A stretch of 38,403 nucleotides of DNA from Oscillospiraceae bacterium (GCA_015064315.1 SVSL01000009.1:1-38403), one strand, 5' to 3'. Shown: positions 1-8,121, counted from the stretch's first letter. Program-made: numbers and translations. The notes: generated by a model not told the origin, from the sequence alone.

Positions 1-214
1 CGCGTTCTGACACCACACCGTGGTGTCATTCATTACGCTTGCGTCGCTTCGCTACGTCGCCCCCTACAAGCAAAATGTTTAACCGCATCAACACGGCGTT
101 TGCGAGATAAAAACCATTATTCTCGGACAGTCGAAAGGCTATCGCCGCCGGTCCCTACAAATGTATTGTGGTAATTTTCAAGAAATCGCGTAGCCGTAAA
201 GCTTGACTGTTCAA
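1..214. other. Non-coding left edge with a short dyad
   Basis: I see no credible gene here. Positions 9-16 and 20-27 form a perfect 8-bp inverted repeat (GACACCAC/GTGGTGTC, 3-nt loop). It is followed by GC-rich alternating sequence around 35-62 (GCTTGCGTCGCTTCGCTACG). The string CCCTACAA occurs twice (62-69 and 152-159). The composition resembles dispersed intergenic repeats of clostridial genomes, but with one copy in the window this cannot be proven. Confidence 0.3.
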
Positions 215-250
215 AAAGAGGCTGAGTCGTTCTGATGACTCAGCCTCTTT
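215..250 (-). terminator. Rho-independent terminator of the microcompartment operon
   Basis: A perfect 14-bp stem (215-228 pairs with 237-250; 8-nt loop) lies just after the pduL stop codon. On the minus strand it is followed by a run of T (complement of the A run 213-217). It closes the operon read from 15487 leftward, and the flanking A/T runs could let it work in both directions. Confidence 0.92.
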
Positions 251-255
251 GTTTA

Positions 256-909
256 TTACTGTCTCTTGATCAGCTTTGCCTTGAAGCCGTTGCCCACGCC
301 TGCGGCGTTGGCATCATCGGTGTCGATGTGCATTTCCAAACGGAAATCCTTATGGACGCGGATCTGCACGTCGTAGAAAAGGCTTCTTCTCTCGCCTGAA
401 AGCTCTACGTCAACGTATTTGTTATCCACAACACCAAAGGCTTTGCCTTCCTCCTCACTCATGTGAATGTGGCGGTTGGCAATGATGCAGCCTTCCTTCA
501 GGGTTACAATGCCCTTGGGGCCGATGATGGTAATGGGAGACGAGCCCGCGATGTCGCCCGACTCGCGTACGGGGGGCTTTACCTTGAGCACGTAGCTGTC
601 GGTTCGCGAGATCTCCACCTGAGATGCCTTTCTCTCGGGACCCAGCACGCGGACCCCCTCAATGGCGCGCATGGAAGGTCCTACAATGGTAAGCTGCTCC
701 TTGCAGGCAAACTGACCGGGCTGGGAGAGATCCTTGAGCTTGTTGAGCGTATATCCCTTTCCAAACAGGATATCCACGTGCTCGCGGGTCAGATGGATGT
801 GGCGGTTGGAAATACCTACGGGAATCTCTCCCTCGGTATTGCCGCCAACCTGCACGGCTTCAATGACCTTGCTCACCAGCGCCTTTAATTCTTGTTCCGT
901 ATAGTTCAT
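256..909 (-). CDS. pduL: PduL-type phosphate propanoyltransferase
   Basis: The product converts propionyl-CoA + Pi to propionyl-phosphate + CoA, regenerating CoA inside a microcompartment. I start it at 909 (MNYTEQELKALV), which follows a GGAGAG-type ribosome binding site; a longer open frame upstream only overlaps the end of the aldehyde dehydrogenase gene. This gives 217 aa, normal for PduL. Hallmarks are two histidine motifs, NRHIHLT and NRHIHMSEEEG, typical of the metal-binding duplicated PduL fold, and a third, MHIDTDDANA, near the C terminus. Residues 1-20 form an amphipathic helix that looks like an encapsulation peptide. It is the last gene of the operon and pairs functionally with the acetate kinase at 2386-3591. 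The family assignment is secure; the acyl substrate (propionyl rather than acetyl) is inferred from context. Confidence 0.93.
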   Translation of the reverse strand: MNYTEQELKALVSKVIEAVQVGGNTEGEIPVGISNRHIHLTREHVDILFGKGYTLNKLKDLSQPGQFACKEQLTIVGPSMRAIEGVRVLGPERKASQVEISRTDSYVLKVKPPVRESGDIAGSSPITIIGPKGIVTLKEGCIIANRHIHMSEEEGKAFGVVDNKYVDVELSGERRSLFYDVQIRVHKDFRLEMHIDTDDANAAGVGNGFKAKLIKRQ

Positions 910-922
910 GCTTGCTCTCCTG

Positions 923-2368
923 TCAGATGATTCTGAAGTTATCCGCCATGACGCATCTGCGCTTTCTGGTAAAGGAGCGCGCCGAGGTAATGCCCTCGCC
1001 CGTGGGACCCGCAATGGTGAAGGTGGTGTGTCCCTCGCCGCCAAAGCCGATTCCGGCATAGGAGGGGGCGTTCTTGACGAAAATGGTGGTCTCTACTGCC
1101 TTTGCAAATGCAGAGAGGTGATCGATGTTCTTGGAGTGCATATGCGCGGTATGACGGTTGCCATGCTCTGCCTTCACGGCAAGCTCAATCGCCTGCTCAA
1201 TGTTGTCCACGCGAACGATGGGAAGAATGGGCATCATCAGCTCGTGCTGAACGAACTCGTGCATAAAGTAGGTCTCACAGATGATGCAACGAACGCTCTT
1301 GTCTACGTGGATGCCGATCTTTGCAAGGAGAACGTCGGCGTCGCGACCTACGCAGTCACGGCTGACGGTCTTGAACTTGACGCCCGCCTTGTTGGTCTTT
1401 TCCTCAAGCACCACGCCTACAAGCTGATCTGCCTGCTCCTGGGTGATGAGGTATGCGCCGTTCTTCTGCATTTCAGCGATGAGCTGATCGGCAATGTTGG
1501 AGAAGGCGAAAACTTCCTTCTCTGCAATACAGGGCAGATTGTTATCAAAGCAGCAGCCGTCAATGATATCCTTGCCTGCCTTTTTGATGTCGGCGGTATC
1601 GTCTACGATAACGGGAGGGTTGCCCGCGCCCGCGCCGATGGCCTTCTTACCGGAGGAAAGAACGGCTTTGACAACACCGGGGCCGCCGGTGCAAACCAGC
1701 AGCTTGATCTTGGGGTGGCTCTGCATAATGCCGGCACTCTCCAGCGTGGGCTTTACCATGGAGCAGACCAGAATCTCGGGTCCGCCTGCGGCGGCAGATG
1801 CGCGGTTGACCAGGTCTACCGCATAGTTGGAGGTTGCAATGGCATTGGGATGGGGATTGAACACCACGCCGTTGCCTGCGGCGATCATGCCAATGGAGTT
1901 ACAAATCACCGTCTCGGAGGGATTGGTGCTGGGGGTAATGGAGCCAACCACGCCAAAGGGAGCCATTTCGGTTAAGGTAAGGCCGTTGTCACCCGTTTTT
2001 GCCTCGGAAACGATGTCCTCGGTGCCGGGGGTCTTTTCGGCAACCAGAATATGCTTGAGCTTCTTGTGCTCCACCTTTCCCATTCCGGTTTCGGAAACGC
2101 CGATGGCAGCCATAATGGGAGCCTCGGCAACCGTCAGCTTGCGGATTTCGGTAATGATCTTTTCTCTCTGCTCAACGGTCATGGCGCGAACCGCCTTGTA
2201 GCCGCGCTCTGCGGCATCAATGGCATCGTTCATATCGGCGTAAATACCGATGAGCTTTCTGCCATCGTATTCTGTGGAGCTGTATTTCAAATGATTAGAG
2301 GCAACGCTTGTGCCCTTGATAATGCTTTCAACGATCTTTCGGATCTCAGCTTCGGTAATGTTAGCCAT
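923..2368 (-). CDS. pduP: CoA-acylating aldehyde dehydrogenase (PduP-like)
   Basis: This 481-aa enzyme would oxidise propanal to propionyl-CoA with NAD+ in the microcompartment lumen. The N terminus (MANITEAEIRKIVESIIKG) is an encapsulation-peptide-like helix. The catalytic cysteine is Cys280 in the motif DNNLPCIAEK, and glycine-rich nucleotide-binding stretches (TPSTNPSETV, GGPGVVKAV) match the PduP/EutE class. The start at 2368 follows AGGAGATCC. It lies between ackA and pduL, so the whole aldehyde-to-acid branch is contiguous. Its NADH output could balance the alcohol dehydrogenase at 8762-9964. The fold and chemistry are clear; the propanal preference comes from the neighbours. Confidence 0.93.
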   Translation of the reverse strand: MANITEAEIRKIVESIIKGTSVASNHLKYSSTEYDGRKLIGIYADMNDAIDAAERGYKAVRAMTVEQREKIITEIRKLTVAEAPIMAAIGVSETGMGKVEHKKLKHILVAEKTPGTEDIVSEAKTGDNGLTLTEMAPFGVVGSITPSTNPSETVICNSIGMIAAGNGVVFNPHPNAIATSNYAVDLVNRASAAAGGPEILVCSMVKPTLESAGIMQSHPKIKLLVCTGGPGVVKAVLSSGKKAIGAGAGNPPVIVDDTADIKKAGKDIIDGCCFDNNLPCIAEKEVFAFSNIADQLIAEMQKNGAYLITQEQADQLVGVVLEEKTNKAGVKFKTVSRDCVGRDADVLLAKIGIHVDKSVRCIICETYFMHEFVQHELMMPILPIVRVDNIEQAIELAVKAEHGNRHTAHMHSKNIDHLSAFAKAVETTIFVKNAPSYAGIGFGGEGHTTFTIAGPTGEGITSARSFTRKRRCVMADNFRII

Positions 2369-2385
2369 GCTTCAGGATCTCCTTT

Positions 2386-3591
2386 TTATTTGCTTGCCAG
2401 TCTTTGGGTGTCAATGGCGATCATATATTCTTCGTCGGTGGGGATGATCCAAGTGGATACCTTAGCCCCCTCCTTGGTGATGTCAAAGGGAATGCCGCGG
2501 GTAAAGCTTGCGTTCTTTTCGGTATCGATCTCAATGCCGAGGTAGCTCATGTTTCCGCATACCATTTCGCGGATGTTATATTGATTTTCACCAATGCCTG
2601 CGGTGAAGACAATGGCGTCAAGGCCGTTCATCTCGGCGGTGTAAGCACCGATGAGACGCTTGATGCTGGTGATCAGAACGTCAATGGCAAGCCGGGCGCG
2701 CTTGTTGCCCTTGTTTGCCTCGTCTACCACGTTGCGCAGGTCGTTGGAAATGCCCGAGACGCCCAAAAGACCGCTCTTCTTGTTGAGGATATCCTCAACC
2801 TCTTGTGCCGAGTAGCCCTTGGTCTTCATCAGATAGGTTACAACGGTAGGATCAAGGCTACCCACGCGGGTGCCCATAACAACGCCCTCCTGAGGAGTGA
2901 AGCCCATGGAGGTATCGATTGCCTTGCCGCCCTGTACGGCGGTAATGGAGGAGCCGTTGCCGAGGTGGCAGGTGATGATCTTGAGGTCTTCAATGGGCTT
3001 GCCCAAAACCTCAGCCAGCTTTGCGCTGACGTAGCGGTGAGAGGTGCCGTGGAAGCCGTAGCGACGGATCTTATCGTTTTCGTAGAACTCGTAGGGGAGC
3101 GCGTAAACGTATTTGGATGCCTCAACGGTGGAGTAGAAGGAGGTATCGAATACGGCTACCTGAGGAACGCCTGGCATGAGCGCAAAGCAAGCCTTGATTC
3201 CTGCAATGGCGGGAGGTCCGTGCAAGGGGTTGATGGGAACGATGGTCTCCAGATATTTGATCACGCTTTCGGTGATGACAGAGGATTCCTTCAGCATCTC
3301 GCCGCCGTGGGCTACGCGATGACCGACAGCATCGATCTCAGCGATGGATGCGATCACGCCGTATTCCTTGGAAGAGAGCAGGGAAAGCACCTTTTTAAGG
3401 GCTACGCCGTGATTGGGGAAGTCAACCTCCTCGGTGTAGCTTTTGCCGCCGCGCTTGTGGGTGATAAAGCCACCCGCGCCAATACGCTCACAGGTGCCTT
3501 TGGCAAGAACCTCGGAGCTTTCCATTTGGAAGAGCTGATATTTCAGGGAAGAGCTTCCCGCGTTGAGTACAAGAATTTTCATGGTGATCAT
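2386..3591 (-). CDS. ackA: Acetate/propionate kinase
   Basis: The enzyme transfers phosphate from acyl-phosphate to ADP, giving the only substrate-level ATP of the encoded pathway. Family motifs are all visible: MKILVLNAGSSSLKYQ at the N terminus, RRYGFHGTSH, CHLGNGSSI, GTRVGSLDP and VFTAGIGEN. It is 401 aa from ATG 3591, or 398 aa from the in-frame ATG at 3582 (MKILVLN), which matches family N termini better; an AAGGATAG ribosome site sits close to the first. No encapsulation peptide is seen, so it probably works in the cytosol or at the shell. Its position between the DeoR gene and the aldehyde dehydrogenase suggests propionate kinase duty. Confidence 0.95.
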   Translation of the reverse strand: MITMKILVLNAGSSSLKYQLFQMESSEVLAKGTCERIGAGGFITHKRGGKSYTEEVDFPNHGVALKKVLSLLSSKEYGVIASIAEIDAVGHRVAHGGEMLKESSVITESVIKYLETIVPINPLHGPPAIAGIKACFALMPGVPQVAVFDTSFYSTVEASKYVYALPYEFYENDKIRRYGFHGTSHRYVSAKLAEVLGKPIEDLKIITCHLGNGSSITAVQGGKAIDTSMGFTPQEGVVMGTRVGSLDPTVVTYLMKTKGYSAQEVEDILNKKSGLLGVSGISNDLRNVVDEANKGNKRARLAIDVLITSIKRLIGAYTAEMNGLDAIVFTAGIGENQYNIREMVCGNMSYLGIEIDTEKNASFTRGIPFDITKEGAKVSTWIIPTDEEYMIAIDTQRLASK

Positions 3592-3607
3592 CTATCCTTT
3601 CAATTTT

Positions 3608-4384
3608 TCATTTCAGAGAATTATTTTCGTAAATCAGACCAATGGACCTTTCCTCGCAGAAGCCGATCCAGCGTTCCGCGGGAGCCGAGTCGGTGACGAT
3701 GAGATCCAGGTCGGTGAAATCGCAGACCTTGACAAAGGATTTTTTGTCGAATTTCTCGGCGTCCAGTGCCAGGATCCGTCTCTCGGCGGAGTGGAGCATG
3801 GCTTGCTTGATCAGCGAATCGTTTTCATTGGAATCGGTGATGCCGAGCTCGGTGTCAATCCCCTTGCAGGAGCAGATGGCGGTGTCCACGTGATAGGAGT
3901 GGATCATTTTTTCTGCGGAGGAGCCTGTGAGGGAAAGGGCGTTTTTCTTCAGATTTCCGCCCGTGGAAAGTACCGTCCAGTCGGGCTTATCGGCAAGCTC
4001 CAAAAGAACCTTGACCGAATTGGTGATGATGGTTAGATTTTTCTTTTCCTTGATCTTTTTGATCACGTAGAGCGCTGTGGAGCTGGAGTCCACCATAACG
4101 CGCTCGCCGTCCTCAATGAGGCCGGCAATGATCTGTGCGATCTTTTGCTTTTGAGGCACGTTTGCACTTTCGCGGACGTTGTAGGGAAGGTCAATGGCAG
4201 AGCTGTGCTTGGAAACGGCACCGCCGTAGGTCTTGGAGACCAAGCCCTCCTTGTCCAGCTTTTCCAGATCGCGACGGATGGTTTCCTCGGTCACGTCAAA
4301 ATCCTTTGCCAGCTCGGCGACCAGAACCTTTCCGTTGGCTCCGAGTCTTGCAAGGATCTCTCTTCTTCGTTCAATGGCAAGCAA
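3608..4384 (-). CDS. DeoR-family transcriptional regulator
   Basis: 258 aa. Residues 1-57 form a DeoR helix-turn-helix (LAELAKDFDVTEETIRRDLEKL is the classic pattern, quoted here as AELAKDFDVTEETIRRD). The rest is a DeoRC effector domain, which in this family senses phosphorylated sugars or related metabolites. The only usable start is TTG at 4382-4384, giving MLAIERRREIL; an in-frame stop lies just upstream, and GAGGTG lies 7 nt before it. The weak start may keep the regulator scarce. It is embedded in the operon it probably controls, between the acetate kinase and PduT-like genes. Candidate operators are the TTTTCGCAA sites around the operon promoter. The ligand is unknown; fuculose-1-P or rhamnulose-1-P would suit the pathway. 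Confidence 0.9.
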   Translation of the reverse strand: MLAIERRREILARLGANGKVLVAELAKDFDVTEETIRRDLEKLDKEGLVSKTYGGAVSKHSSAIDLPYNVRESANVPQKQKIAQIIAGLIEDGERVMVDSSSTALYVIKKIKEKKNLTIITNSVKVLLELADKPDWTVLSTGGNLKKNALSLTGSSAEKMIHSYHVDTAICSCKGIDTELGITDSNENDSLIKQAMLHSAERRILALDAEKFDKKSFVKVCDFTDLDLIVTDSAPAERWIGFCEERSIGLIYENNSLK

Positions 4385-4402
4385 AGGATTTCACCTCACT
4401 TT

Positions 4403-4948
4403 TTAAAGAATGCTTTCCCAAAGTCTTTCATCGGGACCTGCGATAATGGAGGTATCCAAGAGGAGTCCGTCCTCCACACCTGCCTTGGCGCGCTCAATGG
4501 CGGCACTTACCGAGGAGACGCTGCCCGTGAGAATGATGTAGGATTTTCCGCACATTCCCTTGGCAAGGCGAACCTCAACCAGCTCTACCATAGCCGTTTT
4601 TGCCGCGGTGTCTGCTGCCACAACGGCAGAAGCTGCCGTAAAGGTTTCCAGAATACCGATGGCACTCTTGTTTTGAATTTCCAGCGCACCGCAAATGGCG
4701 GGCTGAACCGATTCGTGGGGATTTCCCAGAATGAATTTATCAATGAGCATGGCGGAGTTAAAGCGTTCCGCCGCATCGATGGCTGCCTTTACCGAGCTGA
4801 TTTCGCCCGCGATGGTGGCAAGATATTTTCCGGGACATACGGGATTTGCCTGAACCACCTCAACGTCTGCTGTTTTGAGCATGATGTCGGTTGCGGTAAT
4901 GCCCGATGCAACGGTTTTGAATTCGATCATTCCAAGCGCTTTTTTCAT
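4403..4948 (-). CDS. pduT: Trimeric microcompartment shell protein (PduT-like, tandem BMC domains)
   Basis: 181 aa with two BMC domains in tandem (about 1-90 and 95-181), the BMC-T architecture in which a trimer mimics a hexamer. Cys38 in NPVCPGKY matches the position of the cysteine that holds a [4Fe-4S] cluster in the central pore of PduT, so an electron conduit across the shell is likely. It is adjacent to the PduS/RnfC-like gene (4986-6305), the redox partner expected for such a pore. Start at 4948 follows AAGGAATC. The shell role is certain; the cluster is inferred from the conserved cysteine. Confidence 0.9.
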   Translation of the reverse strand: MKKALGMIEFKTVASGITATDIMLKTADVEVVQANPVCPGKYLATIAGEISSVKAAIDAAERFNSAMLIDKFILGNPHESVQPAICGALEIQNKSAIGILETFTAASAVVAADTAAKTAMVELVEVRLAKGMCGKSYIILTGSVSSVSAAIERAKAGVEDGLLLDTSIIAGPDERLWESIL

Positions 4949-4985
4949 GTATCTTGATTCCTTCTACCGCTTGTGCGGTGATTTT

Positions 4986-6305
4986 TTATTTTGTGATCTT
5001 TACGTAGCTTTGGGTAACGGCGCTGACTTTTCCGCTGATGGAGGCGTGAATATTCACGCTGAGCGTACCCTCCTTGGCACGGGCGATCACGTCGCCCTCC
5101 TTGACCTCGTCACCCTCCTTGACGGTGGCAACTGCGGGGGCTCCCAAATGCTGAGAGAGCAAAAGCTTGACGGCTTTTGTCTCAAATTCATAGGAGATCG
5201 GCGCGGGGACGTCGTATTTCTTGAGTCCCAGGCGCATGGTCAGACGTTCCACCGAAACCTTCTTGAAGGCGGCGTCCTTAACAAGGTCGGGCTTGATGTC
5301 GTCGGGAGGCTTGTAGCCTTGCGCTCTCGCCATGGTTTTCAGCTCTGCGATCATGGCTCTGGGAGAGAGTCCTTGCGGGCAGGAGTAGGTCTCGCAAAGA
5401 CCGCAGCCCGAGCAGAACATGGAGCCTGCCAGCGCCTCGACCTTTCCCTTGCCTCCGTTGGAGAGCACGCGCATGACCAAATGGGGATATACGGGATAGC
5501 CCAGCACGCGGCGGGAGCAGAGGTCGGTACAGCTTCGGCATTGACAGCAGACCGACATGGTGCGGCGCAGATTGACCGAAGAATTCAGCTTTTTATTCAT
5601 GATCACCGTGTGATCCTTGGGAAGCACGATGATGGCATTGGTGGTCTTGGTGACCGGCTGGTAAGGCGTGGTGAGTCTTCCCATCATGGGGCCGCCGCAA
5701 AGATATTCGGGCTCTTCCACCGTAGTGCCTCCCACTGCCGTGATCAGCTCGGAAATTTTGGTTCCCAGCGGTACGTAAAGGGTAGCGGGGTGAGCGACCT
5801 CGCCTGCCACGGTGACGAATTTATGGGTGACCGGCTTTCCCTTTATGGCTTGATGGACGTTGTAGACCGATTCCACGTTGCAAACGGTGACGCCCACCGA
5901 GAGGGGAAGCTTGCCGGGATCCACCACTCTGCCCGTGACCTCCTTGATGAGAATGATCTCGTCGCCTGCGGGATAGACCGCGTCCAGCTTGTGGATCTTC
6001 AGCGCGGGATAATCTCCGATCTCGCTTTCCAGCGCAAGGAGTGCCGAGTGATAATGTGCCTTGATGGCAACGATCCCCTGCTTTGCGCCCGCCGCCGTAA
6101 CCAATTCGGAAAGGGTGGAGAGAATCTCGGCGGTATATTCCTCAAGAACCTGCCGATGCACCTTTAAGAGCGGCTCACATTCGGCGCAGTTGAGGATGAT
6201 GGTATCGACCTTGTCCGAAAGCTTGGCGTAGCTTGGGAATCCGGCACCGCCGGCACCCACCACTCCCATCTCTCGAAGGAGATCTTTTAACGCATTCAGT
6301 TGCAT
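4986..6305 (-). CDS. pduS: PduS/RnfC-like flavo-iron-sulfur electron-transfer protein
   Basis: 439 aa from ATG 6305 (MQLNALKDLLREMG) after AAGGATTC; a longer frame would run into the EutN gene and is rejected. Domain order: N-terminal SLBB/RnfC-like nucleotide and flavin-binding region with GAGGAGFP and CAECEP (about 17-45), two [4Fe-4S] motifs (CCQCRSCTDLC near 252, CSGCGLCETYSCP near 295-307), and a C-terminal barrel-sandwich segment (KEGDEVKEGDVIARA). In B12-dependent systems PduS reduces cobalamin. Here there is no cobalamin enzyme, so it more likely shuttles electrons between NADH and the PduT-like pore, or toward the glycyl radical activase. That role is inference. Confidence 0.9.
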   Translation of the reverse strand: MQLNALKDLLREMGVVGAGGAGFPSYAKLSDKVDTIILNCAECEPLLKVHRQVLEEYTAEILSTLSELVTAAGAKQGIVAIKAHYHSALLALESEIGDYPALKIHKLDAVYPAGDEIILIKEVTGRVVDPGKLPLSVGVTVCNVESVYNVHQAIKGKPVTHKFVTVAGEVAHPATLYVPLGTKISELITAVGGTTVEEPEYLCGGPMMGRLTTPYQPVTKTTNAIIVLPKDHTVIMNKKLNSSVNLRRTMSVCCQCRSCTDLCSRRVLGYPVYPHLVMRVLSNGGKGKVEALAGSMFCSGCGLCETYSCPQGLSPRAMIAELKTMARAQGYKPPDDIKPDLVKDAAFKKVSVERLTMRLGLKKYDVPAPISYEFETKAVKLLLSQHLGAPAVATVKEGDEVKEGDVIARAKEGTLSVNIHASISGKVSAVTQSYVKITK

Positions 6306-6330
6306 ATTTGAATCCTTATACGATACTTTA

Positions 6331-6600
6331 TCAGTCGGCGTTGATGCCGGTTCCGCTATCGATGATACCAACAATGGCGGCGTCAATGGGAGCGCGCTCC
6401 TGGTCGCATCCGATGCGTGCGGCACTTCCGGTGGCAACCAAAACAACCTCGCCAATACCTGCGCCTACGTTGTCAACGGCAACGATTCGCTTGGCGCTTC
6501 CCGTGCCGGCACAGGGCTCTACGATCATGAACTTACTGCCAATGAGCTTCTCATTCTTTCTGGTGGAAACAACGCTTCCAACGATTTTTCCGATCAACAT
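6331..6600 (-). CDS. eutN: EutN/CcmL-family pentameric vertex protein
   Basis: 89 aa. Begins MLIGKIVGSVVSTRKNEKL, and has the EutN/CcmL barrel pattern with GAGIGEVVLVATGSAAR and a C-terminal IVGIIDSG segment. Pentamers of this family cap the twelve vertices of the shell, so far fewer copies are needed than of BMC-H. Start follows GGAGAAAAAG. The 134-bp gap before it in the transcript carries competing RNA hairpins (6636-6720) that could lower its expression relative to the shell hexamers. Confidence 0.93.
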   Translation of the reverse strand: MLIGKIVGSVVSTRKNEKLIGSKFMIVEPCAGTGSAKRIVAVDNVGAGIGEVVLVATGSAARIGCDQERAPIDAAIVGIIDSGTGINAD

Positions 6601-6635
6601 ATCTTTTTCTCCAAATTATATACAGATTTTTTGGT

Positions 6636-6720
6636 GTTTATTTTCCCAGCAACAGGTTTTGCGGGCAAAGCCCATTGCTCGGAAAATAAACCACGCTTTG
6701 AAACATGATTTATTTTCCGA
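6636..6720 (-). promoter_or_regulatory. Three-arm alternative hairpin between BMC-H and EutN genes
   Basis: In minus-strand (transcript) order there are three arms: A (complement of 6709-6720, TCGGAAAATAAA), B (complement of 6679-6690, TTTATTTTCCGA) and C (complement of 6636-6646, GGAAAATAAAC). A and B pair perfectly over 12 bp. B and C pair over 11 bp (6636-6646 with 6681-6691), extended inward by AGCAA/TTGCT and by 6655-6662 with 6665-6672. The two structures exclude each other. There is no strong U tract, so attenuation, RNase processing or mRNA-end protection are all possible. Confidence 0.6.
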
Positions 6721-6734
6721 TGTCCTGACAGAGA

Positions 6735-7013
6735 TCAGTTCAGAGAAGGAAGAATCTTCTCAACGTCTGCATGAGGACGGGGAATTACGTGAACTGCTAC
6801 CAGCTCGCCAAGGGAAGAAGCGGCAACGCTGCCTGCCTCGGTTGCAGCCTTAACGGCTCCAACGTCGCCTCTTACCATAACGGATACCAGACCGGAGCCG
6901 ATCTTCTCGGTGCCGATGAGCTCAACGTTTGCAGCCTTTACCATTGCGTCAGCTGCCTCGATAGCGGCAACCAGACCGCGGGTCTCAACCATTCCAAGTG
7001 CTTCGAGTGCCAT
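6735..7013 (-). CDS. pduA: PduA-like hexameric shell protein, copy 1
   Basis: 92 aa, canonical single BMC domain. It keeps the PduA features Lys26 (edge packing), the pore loop KIGSGL (37-42) and Arg79 in VIPRPH. It differs from copies 2 and 3 at only one or two residues (Glu4, Ser67). AAGGAGGT ribosome site. It is the last of the BMC-H block in transcription order, directly before the hairpin region. The protein forms hexagonal tiles whose small pore passes polar metabolites such as propanediol. Confidence 0.95.
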   Translation of the reverse strand: MALEALGMVETRGLVAAIEAADAMVKAANVELIGTEKIGSGLVSVMVRGDVGAVKAATEAGSVAASSLGELVAVHVIPRPHADVEKILPSLN

Positions 7014-7042
7014 AGTGGATTTACCTCCTTATAAAATTTTCA

Positions 7043-7321
7043 TCAGTTCAGAGAAGGAAGAATCTTCTCAACGTCAGCATGGGGGCGGGGGATTACGTGA
7101 ACTGCTACCAGCTCGCCGAGTGCGGAAGCGGCAACACTGCCTGCCTCGGTTGCAGCCTTAACGGCTCCAACGTCGCCTCTTACCATAACCGATACCAGAC
7201 CGGAGCCGATCTTCTCGGTGCCGATGAGCTCCACGTTTGCAGCCTTTACCATTGCGTCGGCTGCCTCGATAGCGGCAACCAGGCCGCGGGTCTCAACCAT
7301 TCCAAGTGCTTGAAGTGCCAT
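7043..7321 (-). CDS. pduA: PduA-like hexameric shell protein, copy 2
   Basis: 92 aa, identical to copy 1 except Gln4 and Ala67. Lys26, the KIGSGL pore loop and Arg79 are retained. A strong CGGAGGT ribosome site precedes ATG 7321. DNA is nearly identical to copy 1 along its whole length, pointing to recent duplication or ongoing gene conversion. Copies may raise dosage or co-assemble into mixed hexamers. Confidence 0.95.
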   Translation of the reverse strand: MALQALGMVETRGLVAAIEAADAMVKAANVELIGTEKIGSGLVSVMVRGDVGAVKAATEAGSVAASALGELVAVHVIPRPHADVEKILPSLN

Positions 7322-7364
7322 AATAGATGTACCTCCGTTTATTTTTGATTTTTGATTTTACTTT

Positions 7365-7643
7365 TTAGTTCAGAGAGGGAAGAATCTTCTCAACGTCTGC
7401 ATGAGGACGGGGAATTACGTGAACTGCTACCAGCTCACCCAGTCTGGAAGCGGCAACGCTGCCTGCCTCGGTTGCAGCCTTAACGGCTCCAACGTCGCCT
7501 CTTACCATAACCGATACCAGACCGGAGCCGATCTTCTCGGTGCCGATGAGTTCAACGTTTGCAGCCTTTACCATTGCGTCTGCAGCCTCAATTGCTGCTA
7601 CCAGTCCTCTGGTTTCTACCATTCCAAGAGCTTCAAGTGCCAT
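7365..7643 (-). CDS. pduA: PduA-like hexameric shell protein, copy 3 (mosaic)
   Basis: 92 aa, identical to copy 1 except Arg67. The DNA is a mosaic: the first ~22 codons (about 7580-7643) match copy 4 (8122-8400) almost base for base, whereas the remainder matches copies 1 and 2. This is what gene conversion between paralogues leaves. AAGGAGA ribosome site. Pore and edge residues are intact, so it should be a functional shell hexamer. Confidence 0.95.
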   Translation of the reverse strand: MALEALGMVETRGLVAAIEAADAMVKAANVELIGTEKIGSGLVSVMVRGDVGAVKAATEAGSVAASRLGELVAVHVIPRPHADVEKILPSLN

Positions 7644-7663
7644 GATTTAAAATCTCCTTCAAA

Positions 7664-8083
7664 TTATTGATTATCGTTATTATTTTCGATGGGGGTCTCC
7701 GTGATCTCGGGGATCGTGATTTGCTGAGGCTCCTCGGCTTTTACCGCGGATGCCTTTGCCGCTTTTTTCTGCGGCTTTGCCTTTTCTTTGGCTTGTGCCT
7801 GCTTTTCCAGGCGCTTTGCGGAAAGCTCTGCGAGCCTTACCGTTTCGGGGTGGGGGTTGGCGATGACCGCGCTGGCACAAGGCTTTTTAATGCATTGTGC
7901 GCAGGCACTTTCTACCGCCGCCGTAACTGCCGACACGCTTCCTGTGACAATGAGGGTAACCAAGCGTCCGCCGAGCTTTCGCTCCCAGCTGACCAAGGAT
8001 ACGTCCGCGCTTTTGCACATAATGTCCAGCGCATCAACCGCCGCAACTACTCCGCTCACCTCGACAAATCCAAGTGATTTCAT
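7664..8083 (-). CDS. BMC-domain shell protein with C-terminal extension (PduK-like layout)
   Basis: 139 aa. Residues 1-85 are a BMC domain with a divergent pore loop (KLGGRL at 36-41 instead of KIGSGL). It contains Cys23 and a cluster Cys61-x2-Cys64-x4-Cys69 (CAQCIKKPC). Residues ~88-120 are a Lys/Ala-rich linker (KEKAKPQKKAAKA), and the tail ends in QITIPEITETPIENNNDNQ. The layout recalls PduK, a BMC domain plus an extension, although PduK's known metal motif is in its tail rather than in the domain. The tail may reach into the lumen or cytosol to bind a partner. Ribosome site CGGAGG. Function beyond shell membership is unknown. Confidence 0.88.
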   Translation of the reverse strand: MKSLGFVEVSGVVAAVDALDIMCKSADVSLVSWERKLGGRLVTLIVTGSVSAVTAAVESACAQCIKKPCASAVIANPHPETVRLAELSAKRLEKQAQAKEKAKPQKKAAKASAVKAEEPQQITIPEITETPIENNNDNQ

Positions 8084-8121
8084 AGTGCCTCCGTGAGTGC
8101 TTTGTGTTGAGAGGGATCAGA

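Noticed and set aside
4986-6305. RnfC subunit of a membrane Rnf complex
   Set aside because: No rnfA/B/D/E/G genes nearby; its position beside a PduT-like gene fits PduS.
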